Of a stretch of DNA of 64,000 bases, positions 26,537-35,658 are shown piece by piece. Below the pieces are notes generated by a model, which was given only the letters and a program-made list of their open reading frames with translations, was not told the origin of the DNA and did no database searches. Where the stretch lies: contig NZ_PRKW01000003.1 of NCBI RefSeq assembly GCF_002927275.1, positions 372,001 through 436,000 of the forward strand. The letters run 5' to 3'. Made by a program: the position numbers and the translations under genes. The first letter of the stretch is position 1; the number at the start of each line of letters is the position of its first letter. Source of the stretch: Arthrobacter pityocampae. GTDB taxonomy: Bacteria > Actinomycetota > Actinomycetes > Actinomycetales > Micrococcaceae.

Positions 26537-27970
26537 TCAGGCGGAGGCCTTCGCCGCCTGGCCTGCCGGCGTGGGCGGCTTGCTCTGCAGGGCGGTGTCC
26601 TTCTTCGGCGGCGGGGTGGCCGCTTCGCGGAACTGGCGCTGCGGGGTCTGCAGGTCGGAGAGCGGGGCGAGATCCCGACCGAACAGGAAGCTCATGCTCC
26701 AGTTGACGATGACGCGGGCCTTGCGCTCGTACATGGGCATGGCGAAGCCGTGGTAGCCGCGGTGCGCGAGCCAGGCCGGGAAGCCCTTCATGCCGAAGCC
26801 CATGATGTTCGCGACGCCCTTGAACTGGCCGAAGCCGGCGACGGCGCCCAGGTTGGTGTGGCGGTATTCCTTGACCTCATCCACGCCGTAGTTCGCGGCG
26901 AGGATGTTGGCGGCGAGCAGCTTGGCCTGGCGCACGGCGTGCTGGGCGTTGGGAACGCAGAAGCCTCCCACTCCCCCACCCGTGAGGTCGGGGACGGCTG
27001 CGACGTCGCCCGCGGTCCAGGCGTGCTCGATGGGCCCGTCGTCGCCGGTGATGCGCAGCTCCGCGGAGGCGCGGACGCGGCCGCGCTCGTCGACGGGGAA
27101 GTCCGTGGAGCGGACCACGGGGTTGGCCTGCACCCCGGCGGTCCAGATGAGGGTGTCGGTCGCGAACTCGTCGGCCGGGGTCTTGTCCGGCATGTTGATG
27201 AGCTTCAGGGAGCCGTCGACGGCGCTGGCGAGCGAGGTGTTCAGGAGGACCTCGATCTGGCGCGAGCGGAGGTGCTCGACGACCCACTCGGCCTGCTCGG
27301 CCGTGACCTCGGGCATGATGCGACCCATGGCCTCGACCAGGACGAAGCGCAGGTCGCCGCGGCTGAGGCGCGGGTTGGTCTTCACGGCGTCGCGGGCGGC
27401 GTCCTCCATCTCCGTGATGGTCTCGATGCCGGCGAAGCCGCCGCCGACGACGACGAAGGTGAGGGCGCGGTCCCGCTCGGGGCCCTCGGGGAGGACGGAG
27501 CCGGTCTCGATGCGCTCGAGCATGCGGTCGCGCAGGGCGACGGCCTCCTCGATGGTCTTCAGGCCGATGCCCTGGTCCTTCAGGCCGTCGATCGGGAAGG
27601 TGCGCGTGATGGAACCCGCGGCGACGACGACGTCCGTGTAGCCGAGCTCGAAGGACTCCCCGCCACCGGAGGGGGCGATCGTCGCGGTGCGGCCCGCGTG
27701 GTCGATCGAGGTGACCTTGCCCGAGATGAGCTCGGTCTTCTTCAGGTGCTTGCGGTGGGAGACGATGGCGTGGCGCGGCTCGATGCTCCCGGCGGCGACC
27801 TCGGGGAGGAACGACTGGTACGTCATGTAGGGCAGGGGATCGACGAGCGTCACGATGCCGCCGTGGTCCTTGACCTTTTTCTGGAGCCTGTGCGCCACGT
27901 ACAGGCCGACGTAGCCTCCACCGACGACGAGGATGCGCGGGCGATCAGAGAAGTGTGGGTTCGATGCCAT
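26537..27970 (-). CDS. ndh: Type II NADH dehydrogenase (NDH-2)
   Basis: A 477-residue flavoprotein that oxidises NADH and reduces menaquinone at the inner membrane without pumping protons. Two dinucleotide folds are seen: ILVVGGGYVGLYVAHRL for FAD near the N terminus and FVVVGGGFAGIETITEM for NADH at about residue 170. The AWTAGDVAAVPD motif binds FAD, and NAQHAVRQAKLLA is the conserved quinone-site region. A C-terminal amphipathic stretch probably anchors it. The ATG lies 6 bases after TAGCAT, so it has its own leaderless promoter after the mycosin-like gene. Confidence 0.93.
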   Translation of the reverse strand: MASNPHFSDRPRILVVGGGYVGLYVAHRLQKKVKDHGGIVTLVDPLPYMTYQSFLPEVAAGSIEPRHAIVSHRKHLKKTELISGKVTSIDHAGRTATIAPSGGGESFELGYTDVVVAAGSITRTFPIDGLKDQGIGLKTIEEAVALRDRMLERIETGSVLPEGPERDRALTFVVVGGGFAGIETITEMEDAARDAVKTNPRLSRGDLRFVLVEAMGRIMPEVTAEQAEWVVEHLRSRQIEVLLNTSLASAVDGSLKLINMPDKTPADEFATDTLIWTAGVQANPVVRSTDFPVDERGRVRASAELRITGDDGPIEHAWTAGDVAAVPDLTGGGVGGFCVPNAQHAVRQAKLLAANILAANYGVDEVKEYRHTNLGAVAGFGQFKGVANIMGFGMKGFPAWLAHRGYHGFAMPMYERKARVIVNWSMSFLFGRDLAPLSDLQTPQRQFREAATPPPKKDTALQSKPPTPAGQAAKASA

Positions 27971-27982
27971 CCCTCGATGCTA
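27970..27982 (-). promoter_or_regulatory. Leaderless promoter -10 of ndh (TAGCAT)
   Basis: TAGCAT (27982-27977, minus strand) is 6 bases before the ndh ATG. Confidence 0.6.
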
Positions 27983-28004
27983 CCGGAGTTTGTGAAAATC
28001 TTCA

Positions 28005-29468
28005 CTAGCTCGGCGGGCGTCCCGGAACTCCTCCGCCCCGTTGATCGTTGTCCCCCGCCGACCCCCCGGTCCCGTCCGCGGGCTCTCCGGCAGCCTGATC
28101 CCCGGCTGCCGCGGGGCGCCGCCGGACGCGGGCCACGTGCAGGGCTCCCCCGACGAGCACGGCGAACGCGAGGCCCGCGAATCCGAGCACCACGACGGCC
28201 GGGGTGCTGTGCACCGAGACGAGCGGGTCCTGTGCCTGCGGCGCGGGCGGGGCAGGGATCACCTCCGGCTCCGGCGGGCCCGAGGGTACGGGCGCCGGCG
28301 CCGGGGTCTGGCCGCCCCGCCGGTACACCTCGATCCACTCGGCCATGCTGCCCAGCCGGTTCTCCTCCGGCACGGAGATGTCGCTGCCCACGGCCGCGGC
28401 CACATCCAGGACCCCGTACCCGTAGAGGGTGTCGAAGCCGGGCGCACCGGCGTCCCGCGCCGTCCCGACGATGCGGTTGACGACCTCCGCGGCCGAGAGT
28501 TCGGGGTAGCGCGACCGGATCAGGGCCGCCACCCCGGAGACCAGCGGCGCCGCGCCGGACGTCCCGGACCACTCGGCGTAGAACCCGCCGGGGAGTCCTC
28601 CCACGAGGTTCTCCGAGGGCGCCGCGACCGCGATGCTGATGCCTTCGCTGGACGCCTCGTCGCTGGCCTGGCCGGCCCGGTCCAGGCCTGCGACGGCGAG
28701 GACGCCGGGGATCGTGGCGGGCGCCCCGACCTGCGTCAGTCCGCCGGCCCGGTTGCCGGCGGCGGCGACGATCACGACGTCGTTCTGTTCGGCGTGGAGG
28801 AACGCCTCGTCCCAGCTCTCGGGCCACGCCGTGCTGGTGCTGCCGAGGGACATGTTGATGACGTCCGCGCCGTTGTCCACGGCCCAGCGGACCGCATCGG
28901 GCACCTGCTCGTCCACGGAGATGCCCGCCGGGTTCGGGCCACCGTTCGGTCCCTCGATCCAGACGGACACCGCGAGGAGATCCGCCTGCGGTGCCACGCC
29001 GACGATGCCGTCCGGGCCCTCCCCGTACTGCGCGTACGGCGCCGTCTCCGCCGGAGGCGTCGGCTCGGCGGTGCTTCCCCCGGTGGGCGCGGGGTCGGGG
29101 GCGGCCGGCGCCTGGGCGTCGGTGTGTCCCCGGCCGGCCAGGAGCGTGCTGACGAGCGTCCCGTGGCTCGGGACCTCGCCGATCCCGCGCAGCCCTCCCG
29201 GATCCCCGGCGCCCGAGGCGTCCGTCCCGCCGACGACGGCCCCGGCCAGGTCCGGGTGGGACGCGTCCACGCCGCTGTCGATCACGGCGACCGTGACGCC
29301 CTCACCCTGCGTGCTCTCCCACGCCTCGGCGATGCCGTAGTCCTCGAGCCAGTACTCCTTGCCGCGGACCTGGTCGGCGGCGGCGGGCAGCGCCGCCTGC
29401 AGCAGGACGGTGAGGGCGACGACGGCGGCCGTCCCCGTCCTGACGACCGCGCGGCGTGGCGTGCGCAT
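28005..29468 (-). CDS. S8 family serine protease, mycosin-like
   Basis: A 487-residue exported subtilisin-family protease. It has a signal peptide (residues 1-31, ending AAADQ), catalytic Asp in VAVIDSGVDASHP, His in VPSHGTLVSTLLAG, oxyanion Asn in VAAAGNRAGG and Ser in WSGTSGAAPLVSG. A Pro-rich linker and one membrane helix (about 430-450) close the protein, as in mycosins of type VII secretion. A Pro/Thr-rich insertion of about 30 residues follows the His motif. No ESX genes are in the window. It starts 4 bases after the Ppx stop, in the eno-ftsB-DUF501-ppx block. Confidence 0.9.
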   Translation of the reverse strand: MRTPRRAVVRTGTAAVVALTVLLQAALPAAADQVRGKEYWLEDYGIAEAWESTQGEGVTVAVIDSGVDASHPDLAGAVVGGTDASGAGDPGGLRGIGEVPSHGTLVSTLLAGRGHTDAQAPAAPDPAPTGGSTAEPTPPAETAPYAQYGEGPDGIVGVAPQADLLAVSVWIEGPNGGPNPAGISVDEQVPDAVRWAVDNGADVINMSLGSTSTAWPESWDEAFLHAEQNDVVIVAAAGNRAGGLTQVGAPATIPGVLAVAGLDRAGQASDEASSEGISIAVAAPSENLVGGLPGGFYAEWSGTSGAAPLVSGVAALIRSRYPELSAAEVVNRIVGTARDAGAPGFDTLYGYGVLDVAAAVGSDISVPEENRLGSMAEWIEVYRRGGQTPAPAPVPSGPPEPEVIPAPPAPQAQDPLVSVHSTPAVVVLGFAGLAFAVLVGGALHVARVRRRPAAAGDQAAGEPADGTGGSAGDNDQRGGGVPGRPPS

Positions 29469-29472
29469 CGGC

Positions 29473-30417
29473 TCAGGAGCCCTGCCGGGCGACGCTCAGC
29501 GCGATCCCGTCGAGGATGTCGTGCTCGCTCGTGATGGCGGTGGTGACCCGCCCGCCGGTCAGGACCGCCACGCGTTCGAGGATCGTCTTCCAGATCAGGG
29601 CACCGGCGCCGATGACGTCCACCCGGCCGGGGTGCATGTAGGGCAGCGCGGCGCGCGCCTCCCGCGGGCGGTGGAGGAGGTCCGTCGCCGCGGCGGAGAT
29701 CGTGGGGATGGGCAGTTCGGCGCCGTGGATGCGGTCCGGCTCGTAGGCGGGCAGGTCGAGGGCGTGCGCGGTCACCGTGGTCACGGTCCCGGCCACGCCG
29801 ACGATCTTCGTGACCCGGTCCAGCGGCACCGCGGCTGCTGCCCGGTCGATGTGGTGCCGGACCTCGGCCTCCATCGCCGTGATCTGGTCCGCGGTCGGCG
29901 GGTTGTCCCGGAGGAACCGCTCGGTGAAGCGCACGCAGCCCATGTCCGTGCTCAGCGCACCGATCAGGCCGTCCGCCGTGCCCGCCACGAACTCGGTGCT
30001 GCCGCCACCGAGGTCCACCACGAGGACGGTCTCGTGCGCGTCGGTCGCCAGGACGCTGACGGCGCCGTCGAAGGAGAGCCGGGCCTCCTCGTCCCCGGAG
30101 ATGACCTCGGGCTCGACGCCGAGGCGCGCCCTGATGCCGTCCACGAAGTCCTGCCGGTTCTCGGCGTCCCGCGAGGCCGAGGTCGCCACGAAGCGCACCG
30201 GCGGGTTCCCGTGCTCCGCGATCAGCGCCGCGTACTCCTCGGCCGCGGCGAAGGTGCGCTCGAGGGCGGCCTCGGACAGGCGCCCGGTCGCGTCGACGCC
30301 CTCCCCGAGACGCACCACCCGCATGAGGCGCACGACGTCGGTGAGGACGCCGTCCCGGATGTCGGCGATGAGCAGGCGGATGGAGTTCGTGCCGCAGTCG
30401 ATGGCAGCGGTGCGCAT
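29473..30417 (-). CDS. ppx: Ppx/GppA family exopolyphosphatase, from internal start
   Basis: A 314-residue ASKHA-fold phosphatase that removes phosphate from polyphosphate or pppGpp. AIDCGTNSIRLLIAD is phosphate-binding motif 1; VLVVDLGGGSTEFV is phosphate 2; STDMGCVRFTERFL is conserved. The ATG at 30417 has its own strong site, AAGGAGA 5 bases upstream, and 314 residues is the normal length of actinobacterial short Ppx proteins (mycobacterial Ppx1/Ppx2 type). So both a free Ppx and a DUF501-Ppx fusion could be made. The next gene begins 4 bases after its stop. Confidence 0.85.
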   Translation of the reverse strand: MRTAAIDCGTNSIRLLIADIRDGVLTDVVRLMRVVRLGEGVDATGRLSEAALERTFAAAEEYAALIAEHGNPPVRFVATSASRDAENRQDFVDGIRARLGVEPEVISGDEEARLSFDGAVSVLATDAHETVLVVDLGGGSTEFVAGTADGLIGALSTDMGCVRFTERFLRDNPPTADQITAMEAEVRHHIDRAAAAVPLDRVTKIVGVAGTVTTVTAHALDLPAYEPDRIHGAELPIPTISAAATDLLHRPREARAALPYMHPGRVDVIGAGALIWKTILERVAVLTGGRVTTAITSEHDILDGIALSVARQGS

Positions 30418-31125
30418 GGTCTCTCCTTGCTGGCGTGCGGTGGGCGTGTCGGTACCGCGTCGGCGTGCCGCCCGCTTCGCATCGAGCTCCTCGGAGCTGA
30501 GTCCCTGGGTCCGGGTGTGTCGGCTGAGGTCGGCGTCGGGCGCCTGGCCCGTGGTGTCCCATGCTCCCGCGCAGGAGCAGGTGTCCGGCGTCCACCACGG
30601 GGCGATGCCGCCGATCGCTTCGTCGCCGAGGGGGTTCACGCCGGGGCCGGCGGCGAGGGCATGGCCCACCAGGACGTGCAGGCACTTGACGCGCGTCGGC
30701 ATCCCGCCGGCGGAGACGCCGTCGATCTCGGGGACGGGGCCGGTGCCGGCGCGCTCGCCGACGGCTTCGCGCGCGGCCAGGTAGGCGAGGTGCGCCGCAC
30801 GGTAGCGGCCCGCGAGCTCGGGGTCGGTGGTGAGGCGGTCGCTCATCGCGGTCATCACGCCGTCGGCCTCGAGGCGGGACACCGCCGCGGTGAGGACGGG
30901 GTGCGTGAGGTAGTAGGTGGTGGGGAACGGGATGCCGTTGGACAGCCGCGGGGCCGTGGTGGCGACGAGCGGGTTCCCGCAGACGCACCGGGCGCCGATC
31001 TCGACGACGTCGCGGACCGGCCGTCCCAGCTGGCGGCTGAGGACGTCGAGGTCGTGCGCGCTGGGGGTCCTGCGATCCGTCGCGCGGCGGTCCTCGAGGG
31101 CGTTGTGCTGGTCGTGCTGGGTCAC
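29473..31125 (-). CDS. DUF501 domain joined in frame to Ppx/GppA phosphatase (fusion ORF)
   Basis: One open frame of 550 codons begins at GTG 31125, behind GGAAGGA. Residues about 25-190 are DUF501: ARCVCGNPLVATTAPRLSNG, FPTTYYLTHPV, and SAGGMPTRVKCLHVLVGHAL, with several conserved cysteines. Normally this gene ends before ppx; here no stop occurs and a linker of about 40 residues (SSEELDAKRAARRRG) leads straight into the phosphatase start MRTAAIDCGTNSIRLLI. Translation from the DUF501 start must therefore give a fusion, unless a sequencing or editing error hides a stop. DUF501 has no established function. Confidence 0.7.
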   Translation of the reverse strand: MTQHDQHNALEDRRATDRRTPSAHDLDVLSRQLGRPVRDVVEIGARCVCGNPLVATTAPRLSNGIPFPTTYYLTHPVLTAAVSRLEADGVMTAMSDRLTTDPELAGRYRAAHLAYLAAREAVGERAGTGPVPEIDGVSAGGMPTRVKCLHVLVGHALAAGPGVNPLGDEAIGGIAPWWTPDTCSCAGAWDTTGQAPDADLSRHTRTQGLSSEELDAKRAARRRGTDTPTARQQGETMRTAAIDCGTNSIRLLIADIRDGVLTDVVRLMRVVRLGEGVDATGRLSEAALERTFAAAEEYAALIAEHGNPPVRFVATSASRDAENRQDFVDGIRARLGVEPEVISGDEEARLSFDGAVSVLATDAHETVLVVDLGGGSTEFVAGTADGLIGALSTDMGCVRFTERFLRDNPPTADQITAMEAEVRHHIDRAAAAVPLDRVTKIVGVAGTVTTVTAHALDLPAYEPDRIHGAELPIPTISAAATDLLHRPREARAALPYMHPGRVDVIGAGALIWKTILERVAVLTGGRVTTAITSEHDILDGIALSVARQGS

Positions 31126-31215
31126 GGTGTTCCTTCCTTGGGTACGCGGCGGGCGGGCGGTCCGGCGCGGCACCCGGTCCGGCGGGGCCCCACCGCTGAC
31201 GCGGGCCCCGTCCGA

Positions 31216-32055
31216 TCAGTCGGTCGCCGCGCGGGCGACCGAACTCCACAGGGAGTCCACCCAGGGCAGGTCGGTGGGCTCGGCGGCCGATCCCTCCCCC
31301 GTGCTCTCCTCGATGCCGTCGCCGCCCTTGACGAGGTAGCGGGTCTCCCCGGGCATCACGAGGAAGATCCGCTCGCGGGCCTGCTGCTTCACGAAGGCGG
31401 GATCGTCCCAGCGGGCGAGCTCGGAGGTGTAGTCGGCCTGTTGCTGCTGCTGCCGGGCGATGTCCGCCCGGAGGGCGTCGAGCTCGGTCTGCTGCTGCAG
31501 GTAGCGGGTCACGGACGGCGCCAGCAGGACGATCACCGCGACGAGCACGACGGCGAGCGCCAGCAAGCGGCCCGAGAAGGCCTTCGCCGGGATGGGCGTG
31601 GCTTCCTCGGCCGGCTCGATGGCCGACTCGGCCCGCTTGGACCCGAGCCGTCCGCGCCGGATGCTGCCGGCCAGCTGCGAGCGTTCCGCAGCCCGGGCCG
31701 CGGACGCCGACGCCGTCGGGGCTCCGGCGGTGGCCGGCCGCCCCGGGGTCGTCCTGGCCGGCCCCGCGCCTGCGCGCACGGCACCGGAGGCCGGTGCCGT
31801 GCGCGGATCCTTCGTCGCCGACGGACCCGTCGCACGCGGCGCGGCCTGCTTCCGCGGCGGAGCCCCGGCGGTCCGGGACGCCGCAGCGTGCCCTGGACCC
31901 CGGGGTCCCGCAGCGGAACCGGGCTGGGTGGACGGCCCGGCGACCCGGGAACCGTGGGCAGGGGGCTGGCCCCTGGACGGCCGGGGAGCCGGCCGTTCCT
32001 CCGCCGGAGGCGTCGGGCGGCCGGCTCGCGGCACGTTGGGGCGGCGGACGGTCAT
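31216..32055 (-). CDS. ftsB: Septum formation initiator FtsB/DivIC family
   Basis: A 279-residue single-pass divisome protein. The N-terminal 165 residues are Pro/Ala/Arg-rich and probably disordered in the cytosol. One membrane helix follows (about 164-182, LLALAVVLVAVIVLLAPSV), then a coiled coil of about 45 residues (YLQQQTELDALRADIARQQQQ) ending in WDDPAFVKQQARERIFLVMP, the DivIC/FtsB signature. Actinobacterial FtsB proteins often carry long N-terminal tails. It lies between eno and the DUF501 ORF, a conserved actinobacterial order. GAGGAG precedes the ATG. Confidence 0.92.
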   Translation of the reverse strand: MTVRRPNVPRAGRPTPPAEERPAPRPSRGQPPAHGSRVAGPSTQPGSAAGPRGPGHAAASRTAGAPPRKQAAPRATGPSATKDPRTAPASGAVRAGAGPARTTPGRPATAGAPTASASAARAAERSQLAGSIRRGRLGSKRAESAIEPAEEATPIPAKAFSGRLLALAVVLVAVIVLLAPSVTRYLQQQTELDALRADIARQQQQQADYTSELARWDDPAFVKQQARERIFLVMPGETRYLVKGGDGIEESTGEGSAAEPTDLPWVDSLWSSVARAATD

Positions 32056-32091
32056 GGAGCTCCTCGTCGATGCTTTCGCGTGTGGTCGCGG

Positions 32092-32132
32092 GGGTCCCTC
32101 ACGGGACCCGTCTAACGAGGGTAACCGCCCTC
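32092..32132 (-). terminator. Two small hairpins between eno and ftsB
   Basis: GGGTCCC/GGGACCC (32092-32098, 32103-32109) with a 4-base loop, and GAGGG/CCCTC (32117-32121, 32128-32132). They may attenuate transcription after eno; there is no T tract. Confidence 0.35.
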
Positions 32133-32151
32133 TGGATCAACTGCCGATCAA

Positions 32152-33486
<1,335 letters not shown>

Positions 33487-33489
33487 TCA

Positions 33490-33517
33490 GGGCAACGGAG
33501 GTGTTGCCCCCAGCCTA
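33490..33517 (-). promoter_or_regulatory. Promoter of eno with overlapping inverted repeat
   Basis: TAGGCT (33517-33512, minus strand) is the likely -10, giving a start near 33505 and a leader of about 73 bases. An inverted repeat GGGCAAC/GTTGCCC (33509-33503 and 33496-33490) covers the start site; it could be an operator or a 5' mRNA stem-loop. Confidence 0.5.
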
Positions 33518-33611
33518 GTTCACGTGCGTCCCGCCGGTACCGTGGGGCACCGGGTTGTGACGCCGGCCGGCGCGCGGGACCCGGTACATGCTCCGGACCT
33601 CCTGCGCCGCC

Positions 33612-33659
33612 TCATGCACCATTTCATGCACCGTCTCATGCACCGACTCATGCACCGTC
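33612..33659 (-). repeat. Four 12-bp tandem repeats at the mazG stop
   Basis: On the minus strand the unit is three variable bases then GGTGCATGA, four times (first bases 33659, 33647, 33635 and 33623). The first copy encodes the last residues of MazG and its TGA; the others repeat those codons, with stops, downstream. It looks like tandem duplication of the gene end. Confidence 0.8.
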
Positions 33660-34409
33660 GAGGGCGTCCCGCTGGTAGTCCAGCACCGCCCGGCGCAGGG
33701 CCCGCTCCGGGTCGAGTCCGGCATCGTGCGCCCGGCGGACGAGGGCGAGCAGCTCCCGGCCGAGGTCGGCCTCGCTCCGCGTCGCCGGCTCCTGCCGGTC
33801 CTTCCCCGCGCCGCCCTCCCCGATGCTGCCCTCTCCCGCGCCGCCCTCCCCCGCGCGCCCGAGGGTCTTCGCGGCAAAGGCCAGGGCGGGCAGGTGGTGC
33901 GGGATGCCGTCGAACGGCGAGGTCCGCCCGGGCCGTTCCCGCGCCTTCACGGCCTGCCAGGTCGCGAGGATCCCCTCCACCGACGTCGGCCACGGAGCGC
34001 CCCCGGCCGCGGGCGTCGCGCTGCGGAGGCTCCCGTCCGCCGCGAACACGTGCGGGTTCCGGCGGACCAGCTTGTCGGTGAGGCCCCCCGCCACCTCGGC
34101 GAAGCCGAAGGACCCGGCCTCGGCCCGGAGCTGGGCGTGGAGGACCACCTGGAACAGGACGTCCCCGAGCTCGCCCCGGAGCTCGTCGACGAGCTCCGGG
34201 GCCGGTGTCGGGGTGCGGGCCACGTCGTCGACCGCCTCGTAGAGCTCGTACGTCTCCTCCACGAGGTACTCGAGCAGCGCGGCGTGATCCAGCGCGGCCG
34301 TCCACGGGCAGTGGCGGCGCAGCAGGCCGACCACCTCCACGAGGCGCTCCACCGCCGCGCCCGGGAGGTTCCCGGGCACGGCGTCGGAGGCACCCCCCGC
34401 GTCCGTCAC
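33648..34409 (-). CDS. mazG: Nucleoside triphosphate pyrophosphohydrolase MazG
   Basis: A 253-residue all-alpha NTP pyrophosphatase that cleaves NTPs to NMP and PPi, cleaning the pool of abnormal nucleotides and lowering ppGpp in some bacteria. The Mg2+-binding EExxE...ExxD pattern is seen in YLVEETYELYEAV and ELRGELGDVLFQVVLHAQL; PWTAALDHAALLEYL is the usual N-terminal motif (CPWD in most species, CPWT here). The central linker contains a low-complexity GEGGAGEGS stretch. GTG 34409 lies 8 bases after the add stop. It ends inside a 12-bp tandem repeat. Confidence 0.9.
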   Translation of the reverse strand: MTDAGGASDAVPGNLPGAAVERLVEVVGLLRRHCPWTAALDHAALLEYLVEETYELYEAVDDVARTPTPAPELVDELRGELGDVLFQVVLHAQLRAEAGSFGFAEVAGGLTDKLVRRNPHVFAADGSLRSATPAAGGAPWPTSVEGILATWQAVKARERPGRTSPFDGIPHHLPALAFAAKTLGRAGEGGAGEGSIGEGGAGKDRQEPATRSEADLGRELLALVRRAHDAGLDPERALRRAVLDYQRDALDGA

Positions 34410-34417
34410 AGGGCGGC

Positions 34418-35575
34418 TCAGGCGGAGGCCAGCCCGGCGGCGTAGTCGAACCGCTGCGCCACGTACTCGGCCAGGGCCTCGCGGTCCTCGAGCGGCAGGA
34501 ACGCGGCGTCGACGGCGTTCAGGGTCAGCTCGAGGAGGTCGCCGAGGTCGTAGCCGAAGGTATCGACGAGCAGCTCGAACTCGCCGGTCAGGGTGACACC
34601 GCTCATGAGGCGGTTGTCGGTGTTGACGGTGACCTTGAAGCCCAGCTGGTAGAGCAGGTCGAAGGGGTGCGCGTCGATGGTCTCGCCGAAGGCCTCGATG
34701 GCCCCGGTCTGCAGGTTCGACGACGGGCACAGCTCGAGCGCGATCCCCCGGTCACGGACCCACGACGCCAGCAGGCCGAGGTTCGCGATGCCGATCTCCT
34801 GGCCGTCGGCGGCCTGCTCGTCCGCGGACTCCTCGATCTCGATGTCCTCGGCGATCCGGACGCCGTGGCCGAGGCGCAGGGCACGGCCCGCGACCAGCGC
34901 GTCCCGGATGCTGTCCAGGCCCGCTGCCTCCCCCGCGTGGACGGTCACGGGGAACTGCTCGGAGGCGAGGAAGGTGAAGGCGTCGGTGAAGCGGGAGGCC
35001 GGGAAGCCGTTCTCCGCGCCGGCGATGTCGAAGCCGACGGCGCCGCGGTCGCGGTGGCGGAGGGCGAGCTCGGCGATCTCCTGGCCGCGGTCGGCGTGCC
35101 GCATCGCGGTGATCAGCTGGCCGACCTGGATGACGCGGCCGGCGGCGATCGCTGCGGCGGCGCCCGCCTCGAGCCCTTCCTGCACGGCCTCGACGGCCTC
35201 GTCGAGGCTGAGGCCCTGCTGCGTGTGCTGCTCGGGGGCCCAGCGGACCTCGCCGTACACCACACCGTCGAGCGCGAGGTCCTCGACGAACTCCCGCGCC
35301 ACCCGGATGAGCCCGTCCCGCGTCTGCATGACGGCGATCGTGTGGTCGAACGTCTCGAGGTATCGCTCGAGGGACCCCGAGTCCGCGGATTCGCGGAACC
35401 AGGCGCCGAGCGCTTCGGCGTCGGACGCCGGGAGCTCGTGGCCGATCGCGGCGGCGAGCTCGAGGATCGTGGCCGGCCGCAGCCCGCCGTCGAGGTGGTC
35501 GTGGAGGGAGACCTTGGGGAGGGTGTGGATGTCGATGGCAGCGTCGGGGACGGCGTCGTTCTGGGTCTGGGTCAC
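34418..35575 (-). CDS. add: Adenosine deaminase
   Basis: A 385-residue zinc amidohydrolase converting adenosine or deoxyadenosine to inosine. Zinc ligands appear in SLHDHLDGGLRP; catalytic and zinc residues in VTVHAGEAAG, RLGHGVRI and NTDNRLMSGV. LELCPSSNLQTGA is the usual family motif. It is downstream of deoA and cdd on the same strand, in a nucleoside-salvage cluster, but its GTG lies 7 bases after TAGGCT, so it also has its own leaderless promoter. Confidence 0.95.
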   Translation of the reverse strand: MTQTQNDAVPDAAIDIHTLPKVSLHDHLDGGLRPATILELAAAIGHELPASDAEALGAWFRESADSGSLERYLETFDHTIAVMQTRDGLIRVAREFVEDLALDGVVYGEVRWAPEQHTQQGLSLDEAVEAVQEGLEAGAAAAIAAGRVIQVGQLITAMRHADRGQEIAELALRHRDRGAVGFDIAGAENGFPASRFTDAFTFLASEQFPVTVHAGEAAGLDSIRDALVAGRALRLGHGVRIAEDIEIEESADEQAADGQEIGIANLGLLASWVRDRGIALELCPSSNLQTGAIEAFGETIDAHPFDLLYQLGFKVTVNTDNRLMSGVTLTGEFELLVDTFGYDLGDLLELTLNAVDAAFLPLEDREALAEYVAQRFDYAAGLASA

Positions 35576-35588
35576 GCTGCCCAGCCTA
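35575..35588 (-). promoter_or_regulatory. Leaderless promoter -10 of add (TAGGCT)
   Basis: TAGGCT (35588-35583, minus strand) is 7 bases before the add GTG. Confidence 0.6.
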
Positions 35589-35615
35589 CGCGATGCGCCC
35601 CGGCGCACACCTGCG

Positions 35616-35649
35616 GACTGCAGCGATGTACCGGTGCACCGCTGCAGTC
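35616..35649. promoter_or_regulatory. Inverted repeat between deoA and add
   Basis: GACTGCAGCG (35616-35625) and CGCTGCAGTC (35640-35649) are perfect complements around a 14-base loop that contains ACCGGT. It lies just upstream of the add promoter and 10 bases after the deoA stop. It may be an operator or an attenuator; no T tract follows. Confidence 0.5.
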
Positions 35650-35658
35650 TGCACCGGG

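Noticed and set aside
29473-31173. Pseudogene call for the DUF501-Ppx ORF
   Set aside because: The frame is open throughout, both domains keep their conserved residues, and the internal start is intact; a fusion or dual start explains it better.
28041-32115. Very long open frames on the plus strand, opposite the mycosin, ppx and ftsB genes
   Set aside because: They are antisense shadows of GC-rich genes: composition is Arg/Gly/Ala/Pro-rich, with no domain, and the minus-strand genes have clear family motifs.
33612-33659. CRISPR-like repeat array
   Set aside because: The repeats are only 12 bp, directly tandem without spacers, and part of the mazG end.
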